NCBI GenBank assembly: GCA_964386865.1 | Contig: CAYLUN010000020.1 | Span: forward strand, 15,548-79,547 | Length of the DNA: 64,000 nt | DNA from: CAYLUN01 sp964386865 | GTDB taxonomy: Bacteria > Verrucomicrobiota > Kiritimatiellia > RFP12 > UBA1067 | Reading direction: 5' to 3' | Shown here: in pieces, positions 23,136-31,800 of the stretch | Layout: the number at the start of each line of letters is the position of its first letter | How positions within the stretch are numbered: the stretch's first letter is position 1 | Translations under genes and position numbers: made by a program | The notes under the pieces: model-generated | What the model was told of the DNA's origin: nothing | The model's database searches: none | What the model saw: the letters and a program-made list of their open reading frames with translations, nothing else

Positions 23136-25502
23136 TCACGAGCCCCAGTAAGCGGCAGCGTTGGTGGCGAGCTGGCCGCGCTGCATCTGCTCGAGGATGC
23201 GCGGCACGTCGAGCCGGCGCGGGATGCCCGGCAGGTCGGCGCGCTCCCCCCGAGCGCCGGCCGGCGTCCGATCAGCCGCCTCTGGCGCGGACGGCGTGCC
23301 GCTCTCGGCTCCGCCGCCCGCCTCACGCAGCGCGCTGAAACGCCCGCCCAGAACAGCCAGCGCTACGACCAGGGCCAGGCCCGACGTCAGGCGCGCATAT
23401 CCGCCGCCGCCCGCGACGCAGAGCGCCACGCCGCACGCCAGAACCGCGAAGCAGCCCACCGCCTGCCACAGCCCCGCCAGCGGCACCAGCACCACGAAGG
23501 CCGCTCCCGCCAGCGCCGCGCCGGCGGCGTCTGCGCACACGTATACCGCCGCGGCCTCGCCCGCGTCTTCCCCGCTCAAGGACAGCGCGACCGGCACGGC
23601 CGCCCCCGCCGCGCACCCGACCGCGAAACAGAGGCTGACCACCCCGGCTGCCGCCGCCGCCTGCTCGGCCGCCAGCGACGCCCCCAAGGCCACAGCCGCC
23701 AGCGCCAGTGTGCACGCGAGCGCCGCGCCGAGCAGCAGGCCTTCGCGCCCGCGCAGCCTGCCGGCGGCGGCCTCGGCCAGCCGGTTGCCGCAGAAAAGCC
23801 CCGCCAAATACAGGCAGCTGCCCGCCCCCGCCAACAGGTAGAGGGCGCCGAACGCCACCTGCAGGCGGTACAGCACCGCCAGCGACGCCGCCAGCCCCAG
23901 CGCCCCGCACGCGGCCACCCACGCGGCCGTCAGCCGGCGCCGCGAGTGCCTTCCCGTCCCCAGCGCCACAGGCGCCATCCACAGCACCACCAGAGCCAGG
24001 CCGATCAGCCGAGCCCCGCCGGCCTCTCGCACCCGCGCGAGCCACGCGGCCGGCGCGGTCTCCGGCGCCGCCTGCCGAACCGCGTCGCAGAGGCCGGACG
24101 CGAGCACCTCTTCCAGGCCCGCCGTCTCAGGCATCAGCACCGGCTCGGCCGGATCCAAGGCCGGGCACGCCTGAGCCAGACGCTTCGCCCGCGCCTCGTC
24201 GTAGAGCAGCCGCACCGCCTCTGGCGGGAACCCCTCGCGCTTCAACAGCGCGAAGCGCAACGCCGCATCCTCCGCGCCGTACGCGAGGCGCGGCACCTGC
24301 GCGGCGATCCACCAGCCGCCAGCGCCGGAGGCAAACACGCCGCACTCCGGCCACGCCCGCCTCACGCCCCGGACGGTCGCGCCGAGCAGCTCCCCCTTCT
24401 CGGGCGTCAGCGCCGCCGCCTCGCACGCGAGCCCGAACAGCGCCACGCCGGTGCGCCGCGTCACGCGCCGCACGCTCCGCGCGAACGCTTCCTGCCGCCA
24501 CGCCGCGCCCTCGAGCGACGTCGCGGGCGGAGGCATCACCAGCACGACGTCGGCCGCGCCCTCAGGAAGCGAGCCCAGAACCGCTTGCGGCGTCGCGCCG
24601 GCCGCGCACACGTTCGTCGGCGCCAGTCCGGCTGCGCGGGCGGCCTCCAGCACGCGCGCGCCATACGACGCATCGCACGGGCACCACGTGATCGCAAGGT
24701 CGGGGCGGAACCGAGCCAGCGCCGCTCCCACCGCGAGCGGCACGCGTCCAAGCAGCAGCGCCTCCTTGGCGTAGGGCCGCTGCGACAGCGCGAGCGCCGC
24801 GATCTCGGCCGAGCGGTCGCCTTCGGGAAGCATCTCGCTCACGCCGCCGGAGCTGAGCGCGTAGAAGGTGCCGCCGTGCGTTCCGTAAAACGTCGTGCCG
24901 CCGCCGCTCTCAAACCGCGCGGGGCGCTCGGCCGCCAGCGGGAAGTAGCGGAGCCACTCCGCCTCGTCGCGCGGGTCGGGCGCGACGCCTCGGACCAGCA
25001 GCAGCGTGACGCACAAGCCGCCAGCCGCCGCGCCGAGCGCCTCCCACGCAAAGGCCCGGCTCACCGATCCGCCGAGATCCGCCAGCCGCCGGCACACGGC
25101 GGGCACAACGAAGCCGGCCGCGAAGCAGAAGGGCGCATTGGCGAGCAGGCCGCCCAGCGCCAGCTGAAACAGCGGAAAGCGCTCGTACTCGGGCACGCCC
25201 AGCCAGCCCCGCAGGTTCACCAGCAGCGCATACTGCGCGAAGTAGAGCGCGGCGCACGCCAGCACCAGCGCCCACACCGCACGCGCGAGATAGCCCGCCA
25301 GCCAGCGGCCCGGGCGCGTCGCGGCCGCCGCCGCGCCCACGCCCGTCCAGAGCAGCCAGCAGGAGAGAAACAGCGCCACGCCCGTCTCGGCGGCCTCGAA
25401 GCGCCAGAGGAAGCGGCGCAGCAGCAGCGTCTGCGCGGCCATGGCCACCGCGCCGAACGCCGTCGCGGCGGCCAGCGCCGAAAACGTATTGAAACGCCTC
25501 AT
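23136..25502 (-). CDS. membrane protein with degenerate spermidine-synthase-like domain
   Basis: A 788-residue protein starting MRRFNTFSALAAATAFGAV. It has an N-terminal block of about six helices, a soluble middle (about 195-475) and a C-terminal block of seven or more helices. This matches the fused MFS/spermidine-synthase architecture. The middle resembles a Rossmann methyltransferase fold (DLAITWCPCDASYGARVLEA, ADVVLVMPPPA), but the glycine-rich GGGDG motif and catalytic aspartates of SpeE are not seen, so polyamine synthesis is unlikely. The ATG lies eight bases after the upstream cytochrome stop, with AGGTGA as ribosome site, so the two proteins are probably made together. Ala/Arg-rich codon usage makes long false frames in this stretch. 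Confidence 0.78.
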   Translation of the reverse strand: MRRFNTFSALAAATAFGAVAMAAQTLLLRRFLWRFEAAETGVALFLSCWLLWTGVGAAAAATRPGRWLAGYLARAVWALVLACAALYFAQYALLVNLRGWLGVPEYERFPLFQLALGGLLANAPFCFAAGFVVPAVCRRLADLGGSVSRAFAWEALGAAAGGLCVTLLLVRGVAPDPRDEAEWLRYFPLAAERPARFESGGGTTFYGTHGGTFYALSSGGVSEMLPEGDRSAEIAALALSQRPYAKEALLLGRVPLAVGAALARFRPDLAITWCPCDASYGARVLEAARAAGLAPTNVCAAGATPQAVLGSLPEGAADVVLVMPPPATSLEGAAWRQEAFARSVRRVTRRTGVALFGLACEAAALTPEKGELLGATVRGVRRAWPECGVFASGAGGWWIAAQVPRLAYGAEDAALRFALLKREGFPPEAVRLLYDEARAKRLAQACPALDPAEPVLMPETAGLEEVLASGLCDAVRQAAPETAPAAWLARVREAGGARLIGLALVVLWMAPVALGTGRHSRRRLTAAWVAACGALGLAASLAVLYRLQVAFGALYLLAGAGSCLYLAGLFCGNRLAEAAAGRLRGREGLLLGAALACTLALAAVALGASLAAEQAAAAAGVVSLCFAVGCAAGAAVPVALSLSGEDAGEAAAVYVCADAAGAALAGAAFVVLVPLAGLWQAVGCFAVLACGVALCVAGGGGYARLTSGLALVVALAVLGGRFSALREAGGGAESGTPSAPEAADRTPAGARGERADLPGIPRRLDVPRILEQMQRGQLATNAAAYWGS

Positions 25503-25510
25503 CGCTTCAC

Positions 25511-27727
25511 CTACTGACCGCGTGGTCCGTTGGCCGGCGCCGGCTGGCCGGCGGCGCGCCGGTAGTACTCCAGGGTCTCGGCATAGCGCGTGTTGGCGGG
25601 CTCGGCCGCCAGCGCGGCGCGGCAGAGCTCGGCCGCCTCGGCCGGGTTCTGCGCCCCCACGAGCACCGCGCAGTTGTAGGCCGCCTGCGCGCGGCAGAGC
25701 GGGTCCTTCATCGCGGTGCGCAGGTGCTTGACCGCCCCCGCCGCGTCGCCCGCCTCGGCCAGCGCCAGCCCGAGGTTGAGGTTGACCGCGCCGTGTTCCG
25801 GCGAGGCCTGCCACGCGGCCCGCAGGTAGCCGAGCGCCTCCTGCAAGCCGCCCTGCTGCGAGGCGAGCACCGCCGCGTTCACGTGCGGCATCACGGAGTC
25901 GGGGCGCAGCCGCATCGAGACCTGATAGGCGCCCATCGCGCCTTTGGCGTCGCCCTGCGACAGCCGGTAGTTGCCCAGGTTGTAGTGGCTGGCCCAGTCG
26001 TCCGGTCGCGCCCCGTACATCGCCAACAGCTCGGCCTCCGCGCGCTTCAGCAGCTCCTGCGTCGCGGCGTCCAGCGAGCGGCGCGGGTAGGCCGCCAGCG
26101 ACTGCACGGCCTGCACCCTGACCACGCGCACGGGATCGGCGAGCGCCCGGCACAGCGCGCCCGCCGTCGCGGCGTCACGCAGGTTGTCGGCGAGCGCGGC
26201 GGCGGCCGCGCCGCGCACCAGCGGCGAGGGGTGCGCGAGGCAGCCCCGCACGACCGGCCACGCGCTCGCATCCGGGCACCCGCGCAGCAGGCGCAGCAGG
26301 GACGCGCACACGACCTGCTCGGCGTTCGTCTCCTGCACGTACGCAAGGAGCGCAGGCAGCTTCTGCCACTCCCGCTTGCGCGCCGCGTCCACGAGCTCGC
26401 CCTCGCGCAGGATCTTGGGCCGCCACGTGCTCTTCGGGTGCCACGCCTTCACGAACGAGGCCGCCCACTCCTCTTTCTTGTCCGTGTGGCAAAGCACGCA
26501 GGCCGAGGTCGAGCCGAAGCGAATCGCCGCCTCGGGGCAGGGCGGGCGCTGCGAATGGTCGCTGCGCCGCATGGCCGCGAACTGGGTGGTCGGCATGTGG
26601 CAGGAGACGCAGCGGCCGGTCGCGCCCTCGGCCGGGTGGCGCGTGTGGGCCACGAGGCGCTTGGCCTTGTCCGCGTGGCACGACGAGCAGGCCGCGTTCA
26701 CGTCGTTCGTGCGGTCCGCCGCAAAGCGGTATCGCCCGCTGGAAGTGTGGCAGTGCACGCAGTCCAGCTTGCCCTTCTCCGCACACGGGTTCATCAGCCA
26801 GAGCGTGTAGGTGTAGTTCTCGCCCAGGTCGCGGCCGTCCGGGCTGAAGTCGCGATCCTCCAAGCCGACCAGATCGTAGTGGTCGAAGAACGTCTCGCCC
26901 GGCACGTACTCGGGGGTGAGCGGGTGCATCTTGGCGTGGCAGGGCGCGCAGGCGCTGTTGACCTGATCGTGCGTGAAGGTGCGCCAACTCAGCAGGCCGA
27001 GCTCGTTGGGCTTCTCGCCGGGGCCCAGCTTGCGGCAGGCCCGGTTGTGCTTTTCGGACGGGCCGTGGCACGACTCGCAGCTGATTCCCGGCTCGCGCCA
27101 GACGGTCTTGTAGGAGTCTGTCGCCGGGTCGTAGTTCTTGGCGAGCTGGCTGACGTGGCAGCTGAAGCAGGCCGTGTTAAAGGTCAGCATCGGGTCGCGC
27201 CAGTCCAGCGCCTCGTCGCGCGTCTCCGCGAAGTGGCGGAGCATGCTGCCGGTGGTGTCGAACCACCTGGCGTCCTTGGCGTTGTAGGCCAGCGGCAGGA
27301 CCTGCAGCTTGCCTTTTTCAAGCAGCGTCAGAAAGTAGAAGACGTTCTTGCCGCCCAGCACGTGCAGGATGGCGTGGCGAAGGGTCTTCCCGTCCGCGCG
27401 CTCCTCAATGAGCTGGCGCCGCTCGAGGTTCACGCTGTAGCGGCGGTCGCCGATGGCGATCGGCTGCTCCAGCGGCGTCAGCGAAGTCTGCACGAACTCC
27501 GGCGTGAAGGGCTGCATGGCCTTGCCGTGGTGCGACGGCGCCCACTTCTGGTAAAACGACTCGTGACACTCGCGACACGACGCCGAGCCCGCGTAGTCGT
27601 CGCGCCCCGTCACGCTGCGCGTCAGCCACTCGGCCGCAGCGGGGTTCAGGCGGAGGAACAGCGCGACCGCAGCGGCCGCAGCGCTGGCGGCCGCCACACC
27701 TGTGATCGCCTTCATTGCCGTTCGCAT
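25511..27727 (-). CDS. octaheme c-type cytochrome with HEAT and TPR repeats
   Basis: A 738-residue exported protein. After an N-terminal signal or anchor helix (residues 6-26) eight CxxCH haem sites follow: CRECH (51), CFSCH, CESCH, CAPCH, CVHCH, CSSCH, CVSCH and CVLCH, all before about residue 430. This resembles the cytochrome c554-like multihaem proteins of anaerobic and sediment bacteria. Residues about 450-545 look like HEAT repeats (PLVRGAAAAALADNL, VVRVQAVQSLAAYP) and about 560-720 are TPRs (DWASHYNLGNYRLSQGD, AVNLNLGLALAEAGD). Electron transfer in the periplasm with a docking scaffold is the likely role. Start choice between 27727 and 27715 is not settled. Maturation genes are not nearby. 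Confidence 0.88.
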   Translation of the reverse strand: MRTAMKAITGVAAASAAAAAVALFLRLNPAAAEWLTRSVTGRDDYAGSASCRECHESFYQKWAPSHHGKAMQPFTPEFVQTSLTPLEQPIAIGDRRYSVNLERRQLIEERADGKTLRHAILHVLGGKNVFYFLTLLEKGKLQVLPLAYNAKDARWFDTTGSMLRHFAETRDEALDWRDPMLTFNTACFSCHVSQLAKNYDPATDSYKTVWREPGISCESCHGPSEKHNRACRKLGPGEKPNELGLLSWRTFTHDQVNSACAPCHAKMHPLTPEYVPGETFFDHYDLVGLEDRDFSPDGRDLGENYTYTLWLMNPCAEKGKLDCVHCHTSSGRYRFAADRTNDVNAACSSCHADKAKRLVAHTRHPAEGATGRCVSCHMPTTQFAAMRRSDHSQRPPCPEAAIRFGSTSACVLCHTDKKEEWAASFVKAWHPKSTWRPKILREGELVDAARKREWQKLPALLAYVQETNAEQVVCASLLRLLRGCPDASAWPVVRGCLAHPSPLVRGAAAAALADNLRDAATAGALCRALADPVRVVRVQAVQSLAAYPRRSLDAATQELLKRAEAELLAMYGARPDDWASHYNLGNYRLSQGDAKGAMGAYQVSMRLRPDSVMPHVNAAVLASQQGGLQEALGYLRAAWQASPEHGAVNLNLGLALAEAGDAAGAVKHLRTAMKDPLCRAQAAYNCAVLVGAQNPAEAAELCRAALAAEPANTRYAETLEYYRRAAGQPAPANGPRGQ

Positions 27728-27804
27728 CTCTCCCACGTCTCCCTTGCGATTCAGCCGCACCAAGCCGGCCTCGACTCACAGGATAGAGGGATTGAGGGGC
27801 CGCG

Positions 27805-28593
27805 TCAAGCGAAGGCCGGCAGCCGCCCGTCCGCGAGCGCGGCACAGTGGAAGGCCCGGTCGAACGCCGTCCGCGAGCGGGCGTCGACCACATCCAGAAA
27901 ACGCCGGAAGACCTCATGCCCGCAGCCGGTCTCCATGCACGACGCGAAAACGTCCTTCACGTCCAAACCGCGCTCCGCCAGGTCGTCCTTGCAGCGCAAC
28001 ACGTACGCCTTCAGGATGCGGCTGTCGAACTCGGGGTGGAACTGAACGCCCCAGGCGCACTGGTTGAGCGAGAACGCGGCGCACGGCTCCTTGCGCGTGG
28101 AGGCCAGCGGCACGGCGCCCTTCGGGAGGTCCAGCACAGACTGCTGGTGGCACATGTGGACTTTGAAGGGTCCCTGAAACTCGCCCAGCAGCGCGTCCTG
28201 CGTGCCGAAGGCGTTGGGCGTGACGATCACCGTGCCGTACTCGGGCCCGTTGGGGTTGTTGCCCACCCTGCCTCCGAAAGCGTGCGCCAGCAGCTGGTGT
28301 CCGTAGCAGATGCCCAGCGTCGGGATCTCCAGCTTGACTGCGTACCTCAGCCACTCCGCCGTGCGCTCGCTCCACACGGGACGATCCGTGACCATGTCGT
28401 GCGACCCCGTGACGACGATCCCAGCGTAGTCCGTCGGGGCGGGCAGTTCCTCTCCCGCAGCCACCTCTGCCACATCCGCGTAAACCGCGCGGTCACGTCC
28501 GAAGCCACGCATCACCCATGCGTCGAAATCGCCCTTGATCGCCCGCAGCGTGGGAAACGTCGTTCCCGTTTTGACAATGAGGATTTTTCTCAT
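27805..28593 (-). CDS. class I glutamine amidotransferase-like protein
   Basis: This 262-residue stand-alone amidotransferase starts at ATG 28593 behind GGAGG. The triad is visible: Cys96 in LGICYGHQLL, His186 and Glu188 in VQFHPEFD. The order and spacing match GMP-synthase-type GATase proteins that act alone (YfeJ-like; some are gamma-glutamyl hydrolases). It begins KILIVKTGTTFPTLRAIKGD, which resembles the glutamine amidotransferase COG0518 group. No synthetase partner is adjacent, so the substrate is uncertain. Confidence 0.85.
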   Translation of the reverse strand: MRKILIVKTGTTFPTLRAIKGDFDAWVMRGFGRDRAVYADVAEVAAGEELPAPTDYAGIVVTGSHDMVTDRPVWSERTAEWLRYAVKLEIPTLGICYGHQLLAHAFGGRVGNNPNGPEYGTVIVTPNAFGTQDALLGEFQGPFKVHMCHQQSVLDLPKGAVPLASTRKEPCAAFSLNQCAWGVQFHPEFDSRILKAYVLRCKDDLAERGLDVKDVFASCMETGCGHEVFRRFLDVVDARSRTAFDRAFHCAALADGRLPAFA

Positions 28594-28890
28594 GCGGCCT
28601 CCGGTGTCGTCGGGGTATCCATTAGCACAAGCGGTGCCACTTGACAAAACACGCGAAAAGCCCGGGAGAATACGTGGAACCGCTCGCTTGGACGCGGCGA
28701 CAGCAGCGCGCCCGTCACAAAAATGTCCACGGCCGACCAGCCGGCGACATTATTGTTTTTTCGTCCGCTGGGCAAAGCGTTTGTAGCCCGGGCTTCAGGA
28801 CGTTCCACGCCCAGAGGGCCTCCGAGCTACTCGACACGCAGACACCGCTGTGATAACCTAAAGTCTACGGTTGTGGAAGGTTTTGTGTAA
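28594..28890. other. intergenic region before giant surface-protein gene
   Basis: No gene is seen in 297 bases. A TTGACA at 28641-28646 has only a weak -10 partner (19-base spacing). A GC hairpin region is followed by a T-rich run near 28752-28765. The region carries the control sequences for the plus-strand giant gene, but no single promoter stands out. Confidence 0.35.
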
Positions 28891-31800
28891 ATGAAAAAAA
28901 GAACGCTCTTCGCTTGCCTCCTTCTCGTGACGGGTGCGATCGTTATGTTCGTTCTGAGTCGTGCGCCTTCGCGGCCGCAGACTCTCGAAGGGCCGGTGGC
29001 TGCCGCGGACGAACCGGCGCAAGCGACCGCGCGCCAAACCGCGCGCACCGTCCCTCCGCCCGGCGCGGCCCAGACGCAGGCGCTGGCCTCCGGGCTTGCT
29101 CCGGATACAGCGAGTACCGCGCACCCGGCAGGGCCCGCAGCCGAACCCGAGCGCCCCCTCCGCAAGCGGGCCTGGGACCGCGGCTACCTCGCATCGCTGG
29201 GCCACCCGTCCGAGGGCACGCCCATCCGCTTCGAACTGGTCGCCGGACGCTTCGCCTCGGGAACAGTTCGTCTCGCCGACGTGCGCAACGGCATACTCAT
29301 GCGCGTCAGCGGCGACCTGTCCCAGCCCGAAGCAGGCCGCTTCTTCTTCCAGAGGCAGACCGAGCCCGGCAAAGCCGGCGACTTCGCCGGCGTCGTCGAG
29401 TTTCCCGCCAGCCGCAGCGCCTACCGCATCGAGCCGACTGGCCCCGGAGGCGCTTCCGAGCTCGTCGAGCGCCGCCTGGACGAGGTCATGTGCCTGATGA
29501 TGCCGCAGCTCGACGCGGAGGCGAACGCCGCCGCAGAGGCGGAGGAAATCCCGCCGCTCGACCCCCAAGACGTGCCGGACGTCGTGCCGCCCTACAACGA
29601 CGGCATCATCTCGCTGCAGAGCCAGCCGGGCGCGGCCGCCGTGCTCTACATCGACTATCGCGGCGGCTACACGCCCACCTGGGGCGGGATCACCTATGCG
29701 AAGCCCACCGCCAGCAACGCCCAGATCAAAGACGTGTGGAAGCGCGTCTGCGAAGATTACATGGGTTTCACGGTCAACGTCACCACCGATATCCGCGCCT
29801 ACGAGGCCGCAGCCGAGAGCAGCCGCCAGCGCTGCATCTGCACGCCCACGACGACGGCCGCGCCCGGCGCGGGCGGCGTCGCTTACATCGGCTCGTGGAA
29901 CTGGACGGGCGACACGCCCTGCTGGTCCTTCTACTCCACGGGCAAGAGCGCCGCCGAGGTCATTTCGCACGAGGTTGGGCACACGCTCACGCTCGGGCAC
30001 GACGGGCGGACCACGCCGTCCGAGGGCTACTTCGGCGGCCACGGCAGCGGCGACACCGGCTGGGCCCCGATCATGGGCGTCGGCTACTACCAGCCCGTCG
30101 CCCAGTGGAGCAAGGGCGAGTACCAGTACGCCAACAACACCGAGGACGACCTCGCCAAAATCGCCTCCAACAACAACAGCGTCGACAGCCGTGCCGACGA
30201 CACCGGCGCCACGCTCGAAGCCTCGCGTTACCTCGAGATCGCCTCCAACTCCACTGCCTCCGCCGAGGGCGTAATCGAGACAACCGCCGACACGGACGCC
30301 TTCCGCTTCACGACCACCGGCGGCCTGATCTCGCTGACCGCCCTGCCCGTCGGCAGCTGGGCTAACCTCGCCATCCAAGCCACACTCGCCAACGCCTCAA
30401 ACGCCGTCATCGCCACCCACAATCCACAGACGACGCTCTGGGCGATGATCACCACCAACCTGGCCGCAGGCACATACACGTTTCGCGTCACGGGCGCAGG
30501 CCGCAACAACGCGCTCACCGACGGGTTCACCTCCTACGCGAGCCTCGGCTACTATGCGGTCACCGGCCGCGTCGCCAACGCCCAGCTCGCGACCACCCTC
30601 TCGGTCGCCGAAAACAGCACCAACGGCACCGCTGTGGGCACGGTTCCCGCCAGGCCTCCGACGGCCGACCCTCTGGTCTATACCATCACCTCGGGCAACA
30701 CGTCGGGCGCCTTCGCCCTCGACAACAGCGGCGCGCTCCGGGTCGCCAACTCCGCCGCTTTGAACTACGAGGCCCTCGCCTCCAACACGGTGTTCACCGT
30801 CCAGTTCCAGCTCTTCGTCACCATCTCGAACACGGTCACGCCCGCGCTCACGGAGGTCAACCGCCGCGTCGTCGTGCTCGTCACCAACGTGAACGAGAAG
30901 CCGTCCGTCGCCGGCTTCAACGCCACGATCCTCGCCCGCACCTTGACCGGCACGCCCATCGGCACCGTCACGGGCAGCGATCCAGACAACTACTCGTACG
31001 TGACCTTTACGATCACCGCAGGCAACACGGGAGGCGCCTTCGCCATCGCCGGCGGCACCGGCGAGATGACCGTGGCCGCCGACATCAATGTCGCCACCCA
31101 AGCGCTCTACACGCTGACCGTCCGCGCCACCGACAACGGCATGCCCGCGCCCGCGCAGACCAACGACGCCGCGGTGCGCGTGACCGTTCTGCCCAACGCC
31201 ACCGGACTCCGCCCCGGCTCTCTCTCGTGCGCGTACTACGACGCCATCGGCGGCGGCACCGCCGTCACAAACCTCACCCAGCACCCGCGCTTCCCGGCCG
31301 ACCCCACCTCCGAGGTTCAGCGCGACCTCTTTGAGAGCGATGCCAACCGCGCCGACTCCTACGGCGCGGCGCTGCGCGGCTACCTCATCCCGCCGACGAA
31401 CGGAACCTACACCTTCTGGATCGCCTCGGATGACGCCAGCGAACTCCTGCTCAGCGCGACCACAAACCCTGCGACTGCGGCCCGCATCGCCTACGTCTCT
31501 GGCTACACCTCGCCCCGCGCCTGGACCGCCAACGCCAGCCAGCGCTCGACCAACTGCACGCTCGTCGCCGGCCAGGCCTATTACCTGGAGGCTCGCCTCA
31601 AGGAGGGCGGCGGCGACGACCACGTTGCGGTCGCCTGGAAAGGCCCCGCCACCGCCAACCGCACGAACGTGATCGCCGGCGTCTACCTCGCGCCCTACGC
31701 GATGAACTACATGCCGCACCCGTCCGGCTTCACCAACTCGATCCGGCGCAACCTGCAGGCCGGCGCCAAGGTGGGCCGCATCACCGTGTCGGACGTGAAC

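Noticed and set aside
25503..26153. Upstream in-frame extension of the spermidine-synthase-like gene by 217 codons
   Set aside because: It is an out-of-frame reading of the cytochrome TPR region. ATG 25502 with AGGTGA and a membrane-type N-terminus is the better start.
25724..28045. A 773-codon plus-strand frame antisense to the octaheme cytochrome
   Set aside because: The minus strand has eight CxxCH motifs and TPRs. The plus frame has no recognisable family and Arg/Val-rich text.
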